A stretch of DNA of 14,765 nucleotides from Sulfurimonas sp. (GTDB lineage Bacteria; Campylobacterota; Campylobacteria; Campylobacterales; Sulfurimonadaceae). Below, one piece after another: positions 1 to 7,950 of the stretch. Where the stretch lies: the NCBI GenBank assembly GCA_021157485.1, contig JAGGWO010000226.1, positions 1 to 14,765 of the forward strand. Reading direction: 5' to 3'. The position numbers and the translations under genes are program-made. The notes below the pieces were generated by a model, which saw nothing but the letters and a program-made list of their open reading frames with translations, was not told the origin of the DNA and made no database searches. Positions within the stretch are counted from its first letter, which is position 1. Each line of letters starts with the position of its first letter.

Positions 1-308
1 ATATAAAATTTGATTTAGAGATAAATTCAAAAGAGAATGTTGATTCACTTATAGAAGTACTAAAAAATATTATGGACACTACAAACTCTTCTGATGAGAT
101 TATGCTTATCTCTCAAAGACAGATATCCGCGGTAGAGAATACTCTGAGTAACATAGAAGAGGCATTTGCACCTTTGGAAGACCAAGAGTTAGAGATATTC
201 TCTTTTCATCTTAATGAGGCTGTAAAAGAGATGGCAAGCATTACAAGACCATTTGAAAATGATGAGATGTTGGACAAAATGTTCGGCTCTTTTTGTTTGG
301 GGAAATAA
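1..308 (+). CDS. mnmE: tRNA modification GTPase MnmE, C-terminal end (5' truncated by the window edge)
   Basis: MnmE works with MnmG to modify U34 in the wobble position of certain tRNAs. Only about the last 102 codons lie in the window; the frame is open from base 3 with no start needed, so the first ATG at 72 is internal. The visible part is the alpha-helical C-terminal domain. It contains the stretch ISAVENTLSNIEEA and ends in F-C-L-G-K, matching the family's C-terminal FC[IL]GK motif with its conserved cysteine. The GTPase and folate-binding domains are outside the window. The stop is only 3 bases before the ruvX GTG, which suggests cotranscription. The identification rests on the terminal motif and the helical domain. 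Confidence 0.88.
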   Translation, partial: IKFDLEINSKENVDSLIEVLKNIMDTTNSSDEIMLISQRQISAVENTLSNIEEAFAPLEDQELEIFSFHLNEAVKEMASITRPFENDEMLDKMFGSFCLGK

Positions 309-311
309 TTA

Positions 312-728
312 GTGAAATATATCGCAATTGATTTAGGACTTAAACGTATAGGCCTAGCATACTCTGCTCATAAAGATATTGTAACGCCATTGCCGGCAGT
401 TATAAGAAAAAATAGAAATCAAGCTTCAGATGAAGTGAGAAAAGTGTTAAAAGAGTGGGAAGTGAATACGGTAGTCATTGGTATTCCCCTTGGTGGAAGT
501 AGTGAAGATGAGATGAAACGCCGTATTGCACATTTTATGAATCTTGTAGATTTTGAGGGTGAAATATTTTATCAAGATGAAGCTGGAAGTTCAAAAGAAG
601 CAGAAGCTTTAATGAAAGGTGAGATAAAACAGATAAGAGATGGACGAATAGATTCTATCTCTGCAATGATTATTCTACAAAGATATTTAAGGGCATCTCA
701 AAAAACCCTTATTCCCTCAGCGATATAG
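312..728 (+). CDS. ruvX: RuvX/YqgF-family putative Holliday junction resolvase / pre-16S rRNA nuclease
   Basis: This is a YqgF-fold nuclease of the RNase H-like superfamily. Members have been linked to Holliday junction resolution and to 5' processing of 16S rRNA. At 138 aa it has the usual length. Visible motifs are the first strand with D7 in AIDLGLKRIGLA, VVIGIPLGG at about residues 54-62, the acidic pair D89-E90 followed by SSKEAE (where the family has DER.ST.EA), and D114 in IDSISAMIILQRYL. The start is GTG, 3 bases after the mnmE stop, with a purine-rich GGGGAAAT upstream. Codons from about residue 127 to the stop lie inside the left arm of the inverted-repeat element at 689-956, so the tail RASQKTLIPSAI is probably repeat-derived. 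The catalytic core ends before it, so the protein should still be functional. Confidence 0.88.
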   Translation: MKYIAIDLGLKRIGLAYSAHKDIVTPLPAVIRKNRNQASDEVRKVLKEWEVNTVVIGIPLGGSSEDEMKRRIAHFMNLVDFEGEIFYQDEAGSSKEAEALMKGEIKQIRDGRIDSISAMIILQRYLRASQKTLIPSAI

Positions 729-956
729 CAGATAGGCTAATACAAGGCGAAACTACGCATGAGCTACTAGTAGCTTCAAGTGGTTTCAACGAAGTAGTAT
801 CCTATCTGCTATATCGTCCGTAGGAAGCCAAAAAGAGGAATAATCTTGCACATAATTTTTCATCGTCGTAGCTATGGCTATAACTCAAAAAAAGTTATGC
901 ACAATATCATCCCTCTTTTTGACTCTGAGGTTTTAAGGGTTATTTGAGATGCCCTT
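689..956. mobile_element. MITE-like inverted-repeat element (about 268 bp, three-way-junction fold)
   Basis: The ends are a 22-bp inverted repeat with one mismatch (689-710 against 935-956; core GGGCATCTC / GAGATGCCC). It continues inward as CCTCAG (715-720) against CTGAGG (925-930). Inside are two arms. Arm 1 is a perfect 16-bp repeat (721-736 against 801-816) enclosing a 14-bp palindrome, AGCTACTAGTAGCT, at 762-775. Arm 2 pairs 830-860 with 890-920 with a few mismatches, capped by a TAGC-TATG-GCTA hairpin at 869-880. It encodes no transposase. The length, terminal repeats and position overlapping a gene end fit a nonautonomous miniature element. No clear target duplication is seen; TTAA (687-690) and TTGA (955-958) flank imperfectly. 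A structured RNA is an alternative. Confidence 0.7.
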
Positions 957-968
957 GAGAACTCTTCG

Positions 969-1694
969 TTAACGTCCCATTATAAAAAGATTGTTACTCT
1001 CATGAGTAGCTTCAACAAATCTCTCTTTTAACTCTCTGTCAAAAGTCATCATATATATATCGCTATTTTTTAGCTTTAGGTCTATGTATTGTTGAAGTAA
1101 AATATCATCTGCCACATCTTTTCCATGGTCACACTTTGTAAAATTAAATGAGTTGAGAGTTTTCCCGTAATCGTAGAGGTTTGCTTCCCATTCACTGCGT
1201 TTAAGATATAGTGAGTCAGGATTTGCCGCTAAAAATATGTTCTTATCTTCTATATCAAATGGTTCTATGAGATCATTAAATATTGAAGAGATACTTGAAA
1301 AGTTCTCTATATCCCAAAACATATAACTTTTATCTGTTTTAGTTTTGTGCTGCTTATTGGCGAGTTTTACACGTTTTTTGATGTTAAAGTTACTATGAGC
1401 GTTGTCATTTATAAAAAGTATAGAGTTTTTTAATTTTTTCGCGTCATCTGTTTTAAAGTTTAAAATTTCACCTAGTTCGATATAGAGTTCTAAATTTTCT
1501 AACTCATCAATAGCTGAACCTTTTTGGTATGTTTTAAGAGCGTGGAGCTTATTTTGAGTAAAAACTAGACTTACACTCATTTTTTCATGATTTGCGTAGG
1601 CCTGTTTTACTCTGAAAAAGACATCTTTTGCATATCTATTTTCAGGTAAATCAACATTACCTCGAAATTTATACTCAATAGTTACTTTAATCAT
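969..1694 (-). CDS. NYN/PIN-like domain protein, predicted ribonuclease
   Basis: This 241-aa protein has an N-terminal region (about 1-115) that I do not recognise and a C-terminal domain (about 123-240) resembling the NYN branch of the PIN-like nuclease superfamily. The acidic motifs are in the expected order: F-W-D128-I-E130-N131 after a hydrophobic strand, K-D193-V-A-D196-D197-I-L in the middle, and M-M-T-F-D219-R-E-L near the end. In the family such residues bind metal in RNA cleavage. There is no signal peptide or membrane segment, so it is probably cytoplasmic. Its ATG overlaps the end of the upstream 216-aa gene by 4 bases (ATGA), implying translational coupling. Its stop lies 12 bases from the inverted-repeat element. 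The domain call comes from motif reading only; the RNA substrate is unknown. Confidence 0.62.
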   Translation of the reverse strand: MIKVTIEYKFRGNVDLPENRYAKDVFFRVKQAYANHEKMSVSLVFTQNKLHALKTYQKGSAIDELENLELYIELGEILNFKTDDAKKLKNSILFINDNAHSNFNIKKRVKLANKQHKTKTDKSYMFWDIENFSSISSIFNDLIEPFDIEDKNIFLAANPDSLYLKRSEWEANLYDYGKTLNSFNFTKCDHGKDVADDILLQQYIDLKLKNSDIYMMTFDRELKERFVEATHESNNLFIMGR

Positions 1695-2341
1695 ATGACT
1701 TTGAAAAACTCTGCTGCTTCTATTTCATCATCAGTTAAGCTATCTTTTTCAAAATCCGAATCTGTTGCCATCATATGTTTTACATGATTTTTTGCATACT
1801 CAAACATCACTTCCTCTGCATGTTTATCATCAAAGATAAAGCCAAGACCACTAAACTGATATGGCTCATCTTGTTCTATACAAAGAGTGATACCTTCACA
1901 TTTTGTTTCTACCTCTTCAACTAAATCTCTATAGTTGATGTTAAACTCAGTAGCTTGCCAACCAATATTTTCTAAGGCTTTGTTTGCAAATTCAGCAACA
2001 CCGTCAGCTGTTGTATCATCATATGAAGATCTTGGGGTATTGAGACCTATAAGTGTCTGCCAGTTTGAAAATGCTTTTATTAAAACACGTTCATCATCTT
2101 CAACAATCTGATAATTCTTTCCAAATATATCTTCAATTTTAGCTGGGGTAGGGGGAATCAGAGCACTTACCGGTTTAGGAGTGTGTTTGCCGCTAAAGAT
2201 AAGAATCTCTTTTTCATTATAAGGCTCATATTTCACTTCACCATTAATATTGATAGCAAAAGTTTTGTTAGAGTTTATAGCTTTAATAACTTCAGCCTTG
2301 TCTGCTGTAATAATCTCTTTAAATAGGTTGAATTTTTTCAC
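1691..2341 (-). CDS. conserved-looking hypothetical protein, partner of the NYN-domain gene
   Basis: I do not recognise this 216-aa protein. It is acidic, especially at the C-terminus (SDFEKDSLTDDEIEAAEF), and has no signal peptide or transmembrane segment. A proline-rich linker (IPPTPAKIED, about residues 82-91 after KPVSAL) separates an N-terminal part from a larger C-terminal part that looks alpha/beta. The start is GTG with AGGA a few bases upstream, and a TATAAT -10 box sits just behind at 2365-2370. It is the first gene of a two-gene minus-strand operon and overlaps the NYN gene by 4 bases. This suggests the products act together, but no function can be assigned from the sequence. Confidence 0.75.
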   Translation of the reverse strand: MKKFNLFKEIITADKAEVIKAINSNKTFAININGEVKYEPYNEKEILIFSGKHTPKPVSALIPPTPAKIEDIFGKNYQIVEDDERVLIKAFSNWQTLIGLNTPRSSYDDTTADGVAEFANKALENIGWQATEFNINYRDLVEEVETKCEGITLCIEQDEPYQFSGLGFIFDDKHAEEVMFEYAKNHVKHMMATDSDFEKDSLTDDEIEAAEFFKVI

Positions 2342-2364
2342 AGTAAGTCCTATGTTTTTTTCGT

Positions 2365-2370
2365 ATTATA
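2365..2370 (-). promoter_or_regulatory. -10 box of the promoter for the 216-aa/NYN operon
   Basis: The minus strand reads ATGTATAATACG, a perfect TATAAT with an upstream TG (extended -10), about 24 bases before the GTG start. No good -35 box is present; the upstream sequence is A/T-rich, as is common in Campylobacterota. It is divergent from the ilvC promoter in the same 159-bp space. Confidence 0.55.
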
Positions 2371-2446
2371 CATACTATGAGATTAAAGTAAAAAATTCAT
2401 AAATAATTATAAGCTTACTCTAATAAAAGTTTTACCATTTTTTGAG

Positions 2447-2452
2447 TATAAT
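2447..2452 (+). promoter_or_regulatory. -10 box of the ilvC promoter
   Basis: TATAAT lies in TTGAGTATAATGCG, preceded by a T-rich tract (TTTTACCATTTTTTGAG) in place of a recognisable -35. The start site would fall near 2459, giving a leader of about 40 bases with AAGGAAA just before the ilvC ATG. Confidence 0.6.
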
Positions 2453-2467
2453 GCGACAAATTTTTAA

Positions 2468-3520
<1,053 letters not shown>

Positions 3521-3523
<3 letters not shown>

Positions 3524-3626
3524 AAATTAAAATAGCGACGCACTTGCTGCGTTGCTTCACTCGTCACGTACCTTAAGTACGCTTCCTCAATCAGCCCTTG
3601 CAATTACATCACTCTTTTAATTTTTA
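3521..3626. repeat. palindromic intergenic element between ilvC and holA
   Basis: A perfect 12-bp inverted repeat, TAAAAATTAAAA (3521-3532) and TTTTAATTTTTA (3615-3626), bounds about 82 bases that hold two further hairpins. These are GCGACGCA / TGCGTTGC with loop CTTGC (3535-3555) and CGTAC / GTACG with loop CTTAA (3567-3581). The left arm overlaps the ilvC TAA stop. The genes on each side converge, so it may serve as a bidirectional terminator: the outer right arm is T-rich on the plus strand, and the outer left arm is T-rich on the minus strand. From memory, sequences like CGTACTTAAGGTACGTGACG recur between genes in related genomes, so a dispersed repeat is likely. Confidence 0.6.
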
Positions 3627-3654
3627 TGACGCGCTTTTATTTTTGTGGATTATT

Positions 3655-4623
3655 TTATAATAATTTTTGAACTCTTATTAACGTTGAAAGTAAGATTGCA
3701 CCTTTATCTACATTCGAGCTTTTCATTTTAAGTTCACTATCTAGTAGTAGTTCATGTAGTTTTGAATAGGTATATGGTTTAAATTTTAAAGCGATTGCAG
3801 CTTTTTCATCGACTACAAATTTTGGGGCAGGGTAGCCTAGGATTTCTAGGGCATTTGGTGCGCCATTTACTCTGATGTAGATGTTAAACATATAGAGTTG
3901 TGTTAGGTATGAAGTGATAGCTGTAAGAACTCTAATCTCATCTTCACCATGTTCTAGTATATTTAGCAGATCTTTTGTAAACTCTTTTTTTGCTAATATT
4001 TTTTTGATAAAGTCATCAAGGTTTATTTCTCCAAGTCCATAAACTAAATTGTCAATATCTTTTGTAGTTATCTCCTTATCATAAACTCTGAACTTATCTA
4101 TCTCATTACATGATAAGGCAACATCCCCATTATGAATACTTAGAAGGTGAGAGATTGTATATTTGTCTATATTTACTTTTTTCTCACGTGCGACATCAGC
4201 CACAATATTTTGTGCTTCAAAATCTTTTGGATGAAAAAATCTTACACTCATTGTCGTAGCTTTAGCAAAAGCTTTTTTATTGTTATAAGTTTTATGGTCA
4301 CTTCCATAATAAGCGTAAACAAATACATTATCAGGATTTTTCTCACAATAGTCTATGAGAATATCTAACTCCTTTTTAGGAACTTTTTTCTCACTCTTTA
4401 TAACTAAAATATTTCTATCCCCAAAGAGTGAACCTTGTGAGAGGTGAGCTTTTGCTGAGTTGAAGTCATACTCATCATGATAGTAGTTTAAAGTATTTGC
4501 ATCATCTATTGTTGTGAGCATTTTTGTATACATATCAATGAGAAAAGTACTCTCTCCAAAAAATACAAAACTGTTTGAGACTGATTGGTTTTGTATATGT
4601 TTGTCTAACTCGTTTTTATACAT
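3655..4623 (-). CDS. holA: DNA polymerase III subunit delta
   Basis: HolA is the clamp-loader subunit that opens the beta sliding clamp during replication. The 322-aa protein has the family's layout: an N-terminal AAA+-like domain beginning with NSFVFFGESTFLID (where the family has a degenerate nucleotide-binding loop), a middle domain, and a C-terminal helical collar domain ending SSNVDKGAILLSTLIR. The frame is open 19 codons further upstream, but I chose the ATG at 4621-4623. It gives the usual N-terminus (MYKNELDKHI), has GGGAAAG upstream, and overlaps the rnr stop by only 8 bases. This suggests translational coupling to rnr. An rnr-holA pair is typical of Campylobacterota. Sequence similarity in HolA is generally low, so the call leans on both motif and context. 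Confidence 0.88.
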   Translation of the reverse strand: MYKNELDKHIQNQSVSNSFVFFGESTFLIDMYTKMLTTIDDANTLNYYHDEYDFNSAKAHLSQGSLFGDRNILVIKSEKKVPKKELDILIDYCEKNPDNVFVYAYYGSDHKTYNNKKAFAKATTMSVRFFHPKDFEAQNIVADVAREKKVNIDKYTISHLLSIHNGDVALSCNEIDKFRVYDKEITTKDIDNLVYGLGEINLDDFIKKILAKKEFTKDLLNILEHGEDEIRVLTAITSYLTQLYMFNIYIRVNGAPNALEILGYPAPKFVVDEKAAIALKFKPYTYSKLHELLLDSELKMKSSNVDKGAILLSTLIRVQKLL

Positions 4624-6556
4624 CAACTTTCCCGACAACCGAAGCAAATATTTTAGCTCTTGGTATGTCAACTCTATCAATTTTTATAATTACATTTTCA
4701 AAAAGAGTAATGTCTCCAGTAGAAGTTATAATTACTCTCGCACCAATTATTTCATCATGAATTTCAGCTTTTATATCTGTATCAGTTGATGTGATTCTTG
4801 CTTTAAACTCTTTATCTAAATTCAGTTCTGCCCATCGTGCATATTTTCTTGCCATAAATTCTGTTTCAATAGTACTGGCCTCTCTCTCTTTAAGACTAAT
4901 AGCCATACTAAGTGACTCTATATTTCTAAGAACGTAAGAGCCTTCTTGGGTGTCACCTGCGTTTATAGCTTTTAGAAGTCTATGGACTATAAGGTCAGAG
5001 TATCTACGTATCGGTGAAGTAAAGTGAGTATATGCCTCAAAACCAAGACCAAAGTGTCCTGAGTTTAGTGGTGCATATCTTGCTTGCATTTGAGATTGAA
5101 TTATGAGTGTGTCGACTTCTGCTTCTAAATCCATCTCTTTAGCTTGACGCTGTATATTTGTAATTGTCTCTTTAGTTGTATCTTTTATCTCTATAGACAT
5201 ACCAATTCCGGCTAACTCTTGATAGAGTGTCTGAAGTTTAGTCTGACTTGGTTGTTCATGAATTCTAAAAATACCACGGTCAAACTTTGCTGCAGCTTCT
5301 TTATTTGCTAAAAGCATACAATCTTCTACAAGAGCATGTGATGGCGTTTCTTCAGATTCTGTAGTCGCGACTAAATTTGAATTTTCATCTAGCGTCATGT
5401 TTATTTCGGTTGAGTGAAAGTCATAACCAACTTTAAGGCGTTTTACCTTGAGTGCATCTGTAACAACTCTAAGTTTTGTTAGATCATCAAATATTTTTTC
5501 TTCTTCTGCATTTTGAGGTTTTAGTTTTCCATCAAAATAAGCATCAATCTCTTCATAATTGAATCTTCTTTTTGAAAAGATAATTGCTTCATAAACAGTT
5601 GATTTTACGACTTCTAAAGAGTCAAGATCGAGCTTCATTTCAAAAACATAAGCGAGTCTATCAACATGAGGCTGAAGTGAACATAGTGTTTCACTTAGTT
5701 GACGAGGGAGCATTGGTATAGAACGGTGTGGAAGATATATAGAGAAACTTCTATAAATTGCTTCATTATCAAGAGCACCAAAAGGTTTGACATATTCGCT
5801 TACATCTGCAATTGCAACATAAAGGGTTGAATTTTCATTGTCCCAACAGATTGCATCATCATAATCTTTTGCAGTTACAGGGTCAATTGTGGAGAATGCT
5901 AAAGCTCTTAAGTCTTTGCGTTTAGGATATTTTGTTGCATCAACAGGTTGAAATGATTTTGCAATCTCAAGAACTTCTGGTTCAAACTCGTCATGTTTGT
6001 TAAATTGTGCTAAAACAATAAGCTCATCAACTTTTGGGTCTTTGATATTTCCAAGTTTTTCTAATACCTTATTCTCTTGGTTATCTATTTTAAAGACATC
6101 ACCAATCTTATAAGAGTTTAGTTCATCTAAAGTTAGCTCAGCACCTACAGGATACTGCGTTTTTAAATCAACTAAAGATTTATGAGAATCTTTCTCTATG
6201 ATATACGCTACACTATAACTCTGCTCACGTCCTACAACTTCAGCTATTTTTGCACTAGGAGTACCACGCTTGCCAAGTAGCCTTTGTGCGATTATAAGAT
6301 CGCCCTCTTTAGCATCACCCAAATCACCTTCACCTATAAAAAGGTCTCGAACATTCTCACCTATTACGTTGAGGTAGGCAGTTGCTTTTTGAACAACACC
6401 AAGTGTACCTGCACGATATTTTGAGTTAAATTTATAAACATTATCTTTTTTTGTAAGGTATTTTTTTGTGAGCCATAAGTTAACGTGTGTAAGTTCTTCG
6501 GGAGTTATGTCTTGCTCACTCAAACCATGAGTGAGTCTAATAAGTAGAGATTTCAA
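4616..6556 (-). CDS. rnr: ribonuclease R family 3'-5' exoribonuclease (RNB domain)
   Basis: This is a processive 3'-to-5' exoribonuclease acting in RNA turnover and quality control. At 646 aa it is the short form expected in Campylobacterota, against about 800 aa in E. coli. Cold-shock-like RNA-binding regions occupy about residues 45-200. The RNB catalytic domain runs from about 215 to 540, with STIDPVTAKDYDDAI at 222-236 (metal-binding D225, D231, D233, D234), HRSIPMLPRQLSE, and HFGLGFEAYTHFTSPIRRYSD-type sequence near its end. A short S1-like region follows. The start is TTG; there is no in-frame ATG or GTG nearby and an in-frame stop lies just upstream. It begins 7 bases after the HDOD gene and overlaps holA. 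Confidence 0.93.
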   Translation of the reverse strand: MKSLLIRLTHGLSEQDITPEELTHVNLWLTKKYLTKKDNVYKFNSKYRAGTLGVVQKATAYLNVIGENVRDLFIGEGDLGDAKEGDLIIAQRLLGKRGTPSAKIAEVVGREQSYSVAYIIEKDSHKSLVDLKTQYPVGAELTLDELNSYKIGDVFKIDNQENKVLEKLGNIKDPKVDELIVLAQFNKHDEFEPEVLEIAKSFQPVDATKYPKRKDLRALAFSTIDPVTAKDYDDAICWDNENSTLYVAIADVSEYVKPFGALDNEAIYRSFSIYLPHRSIPMLPRQLSETLCSLQPHVDRLAYVFEMKLDLDSLEVVKSTVYEAIIFSKRRFNYEEIDAYFDGKLKPQNAEEEKIFDDLTKLRVVTDALKVKRLKVGYDFHSTEINMTLDENSNLVATTESEETPSHALVEDCMLLANKEAAAKFDRGIFRIHEQPSQTKLQTLYQELAGIGMSIEIKDTTKETITNIQRQAKEMDLEAEVDTLIIQSQMQARYAPLNSGHFGLGFEAYTHFTSPIRRYSDLIVHRLLKAINAGDTQEGSYVLRNIESLSMAISLKEREASTIETEFMARKYARWAELNLDKEFKARITSTDTDIKAEIHDEIIGARVIITSTGDITLFENVIIKIDRVDIPRAKIFASVVGKVDV

Positions 6557-6563
6557 ATGAGTT

Positions 6564-7364
6564 TTATCTTGCGTTTTCTATAGCTGTATCAAAGCTTTCC
6601 ATATCAAGATCATATTTTTCTATGAGCTCTTTTGCTGCCGCTACACTTTCATCTGTAACTTTACCATTAATTGGAACTGCAACACGAACAACGTGTAGGA
6701 TTTTAGCTGGACGCTGATCTTCTTCTGCGGCATTTTCTGGGTTTTGACAGTTTCTTATAACATCAACAAGACCCTCTTCAAATTTCCACTGAGCAAAGAT
6801 TGTAGCACTTACTTCAGGAGTATCAACGCCAACTACTTCTCTCTCAGCAGCTTCAACATCTCCAAGATTTGCTAGTGCATCACGAAATGCCTCTTCTTTA
6901 CCATCAGTCATTATTTGCTGAGCGATAAGAACCTTACCAATTTCAACAAGAAACGCAGCCGGAGATAAAACACCAAGAAGTTTATTCTCTTTTCTTAAAC
7001 ACCATGCAGTCATAAGACCGTGTTGTTTCTTAGAAAGAGCAGAGAACATATCATTAGAGATTCCATAAGCAGATAGGTCAAGGTTGAAGCTTTTTTTAAC
7101 GATAGATGCAAGGGCAAAACCACGAACTGTACCCATTCCAAATAGTCCAACTGCTTGAGAGATTGCGTTTATTTCACGTGAGAATCCATAAAGTGGAGAG
7201 TTTGCTGCTTTTAAAATATCTGCAGTTAAAAGAGGATCTTTTTCTAAAATTTTAACCATGTCGTTAAAGCTACTATCCGGATTTTGATAAACAGCTTCAA
7301 TCTGCATTGCAGATTCTGGTAGTGGTGGTAATTGTTTAATTTTTTTAAGTATTTCTTCGGTCAT
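6564..7364 (-). CDS. HDOD domain protein (signal transduction)
   Basis: HDOD domains are catalytically inert relatives of HD phosphohydrolases and usually act in regulation or signalling. The 266-aa protein begins with the typical opening I-K-Q-L-P-P-L-P-E-S and continues with KILEKDPLLTADILKAANSPLYGF and AISQAVGLFGMGTVRGFAL, all hallmarks of the family. The HDOD region spans about residues 5-200. The C-terminal 60 residues carry no recognised output domain such as GGDEF or EAL, so this is a stand-alone HDOD protein. It heads a minus-strand operon with rnr and holA and has its own TATAAT box. The ATG is preceded by AAGAGAG. Its target is unknown; the link with RNA decay genes is by position only. 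Confidence 0.9.
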   Translation of the reverse strand: MTEEILKKIKQLPPLPESAMQIEAVYQNPDSSFNDMVKILEKDPLLTADILKAANSPLYGFSREINAISQAVGLFGMGTVRGFALASIVKKSFNLDLSAYGISNDMFSALSKKQHGLMTAWCLRKENKLLGVLSPAAFLVEIGKVLIAQQIMTDGKEEAFRDALANLGDVEAAEREVVGVDTPEVSATIFAQWKFEEGLVDVIRNCQNPENAAEEDQRPAKILHVVRVAVPINGKVTDESVAAAKELIEKYDLDMESFDTAIENAR

Positions 7365-7403
7365 GACATCTCTCTTATTGTTAAGTTTTTACTTTATTAC
7401 ACA

Positions 7404-7409
7404 ATTATA
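7404..7409 (-). promoter_or_regulatory. -10 box of the HDOD-rnr-holA operon promoter
   Basis: The minus strand reads CACTATAATTGTG, a perfect TATAAT about 40 bases upstream of the HDOD ATG. No consensus -35 box is visible; the upstream stretch TTAATTTATTTCTTAA is T-rich. Confidence 0.6.
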
Positions 7410-7488
7410 GTGTTAAGAAATAAATTAACACTGAATATTAACGAAAATCTGTTATTATTTTTGGTATTATTCAAATATACAAAATTGC

Positions 7489-7593
7489 ACTAGTGTAAGG
7501 AGCTTTCTGCTGAAGAAAACCAAGCGTTAGCGTAGTCAAAGGAATTACTTTCTTTGGCGTGATAAAATAGATGAAGGGTTCCCTTCATTTTAT
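7489..7593 (+). promoter_or_regulatory. structured leader upstream of the 108-aa/greB-like/dsrE-like operon
   Basis: Between the HDOD promoter and the 108-aa gene lie several potential hairpins. TTTCT-GCTGA-AGAAA is at 7504-7518. A short CG-TTA-GCG unit lies near 7524-7532. CAAAGGAA / TTTCTTTG pairs imperfectly around 7537-7556. A strong hairpin at 7562-7593 pairs ATAAAAT with ATTTTAT and GAAGG with CCTTC, with a 4-base bulge. The last is not followed by a T-run on the plus strand, so it is unlikely to be a terminator there. A possible upstream -10 (TATTAT, 7465-7470) would put the whole region in a 5' UTR of roughly 140 bases. It matches no riboswitch class that I know; a dispersed repeat is equally possible. 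Confidence 0.4.
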
Positions 7594-7617
7594 GAAATAA
7601 AATTAAGGAATAGGAAA

Positions 7618-7944
7618 ATGCAAAGAGACGCAATGCTTACACAACTAGGTTATGCACCAAATGAGGCTCTATTGAGTCAACTGGAAACAATTGAAGAAAA
7701 TACTCCAGGATATGAGAAAATTAGAAAGCATATTATAGATTTACATGATCATTTAAAAGTTGATGGCTCATTTGTTGCACTCTCAAACTCAGAGGATTGT
7801 TTTAAGATAAAAGTGGAAGCTGCAAGTGCTGAGTTAGCAGAAGAAGCACATGAAAAAGTGAAACGTTTTAGTGACAAGTTTAAAGTAAAAGTAAATAAAC
7901 TTCAAAATAAAGAGACTTACTATATCGTGGGATTTGAGCAATAA
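7618..7944 (+). CDS. hypothetical protein, 108 aa
   Basis: I do not recognise this small soluble protein. It appears to have an alpha-helical N-terminal half (about residues 1-48, containing ALLSQLETIEENTPGYEKI) and an alpha/beta C-terminal half with a strand, helix and two strands (FVALSNSEDCFKIKVEA, then AELAEEAHEKVKRF, then YYIVGFEQ). It has no signal peptide or membrane segment. The ATG has AGGAATAGGAAA just upstream. It is the first gene of a plus-strand operon, 6 bases before the GreB-like gene, behind a structured leader. Good initiation signals and tight spacing argue for a real gene; a link to transcription through GreB is only positional. Confidence 0.72.
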   Translation: MQRDAMLTQLGYAPNEALLSQLETIEENTPGYEKIRKHIIDLHDHLKVDGSFVALSNSEDCFKIKVEAASAELAEEAHEKVKRFSDKFKVKVNKLQNKETYYIVGFEQ

Positions 7945-7950
7945 TTAATT

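Noticed and set aside
3524..3654. CRISPR-like or tandem repeat between ilvC and holA
   Set aside because: The hairpins are distinct sequences; there is no regularly spaced direct repeat.
4624..4680. Longer holA start
   Set aside because: It would overlap rnr by 65 bases and add residues absent from typical HolA; the ATG at 4623 has a ribosome-binding site and the expected N-terminus.
4147..4789. Plus-strand reading frames opposite holA and rnr
   Set aside because: They lie antisense to two well-supported genes, and their low-complexity Phe/Ile/Tyr-rich translations are what antisense of AT-rich genes gives.
7562..7593. Intrinsic terminator upstream of the 108-aa gene
   Set aside because: The hairpin is strong but has no T-run after it on the plus strand, and no plus-strand gene ends nearby.
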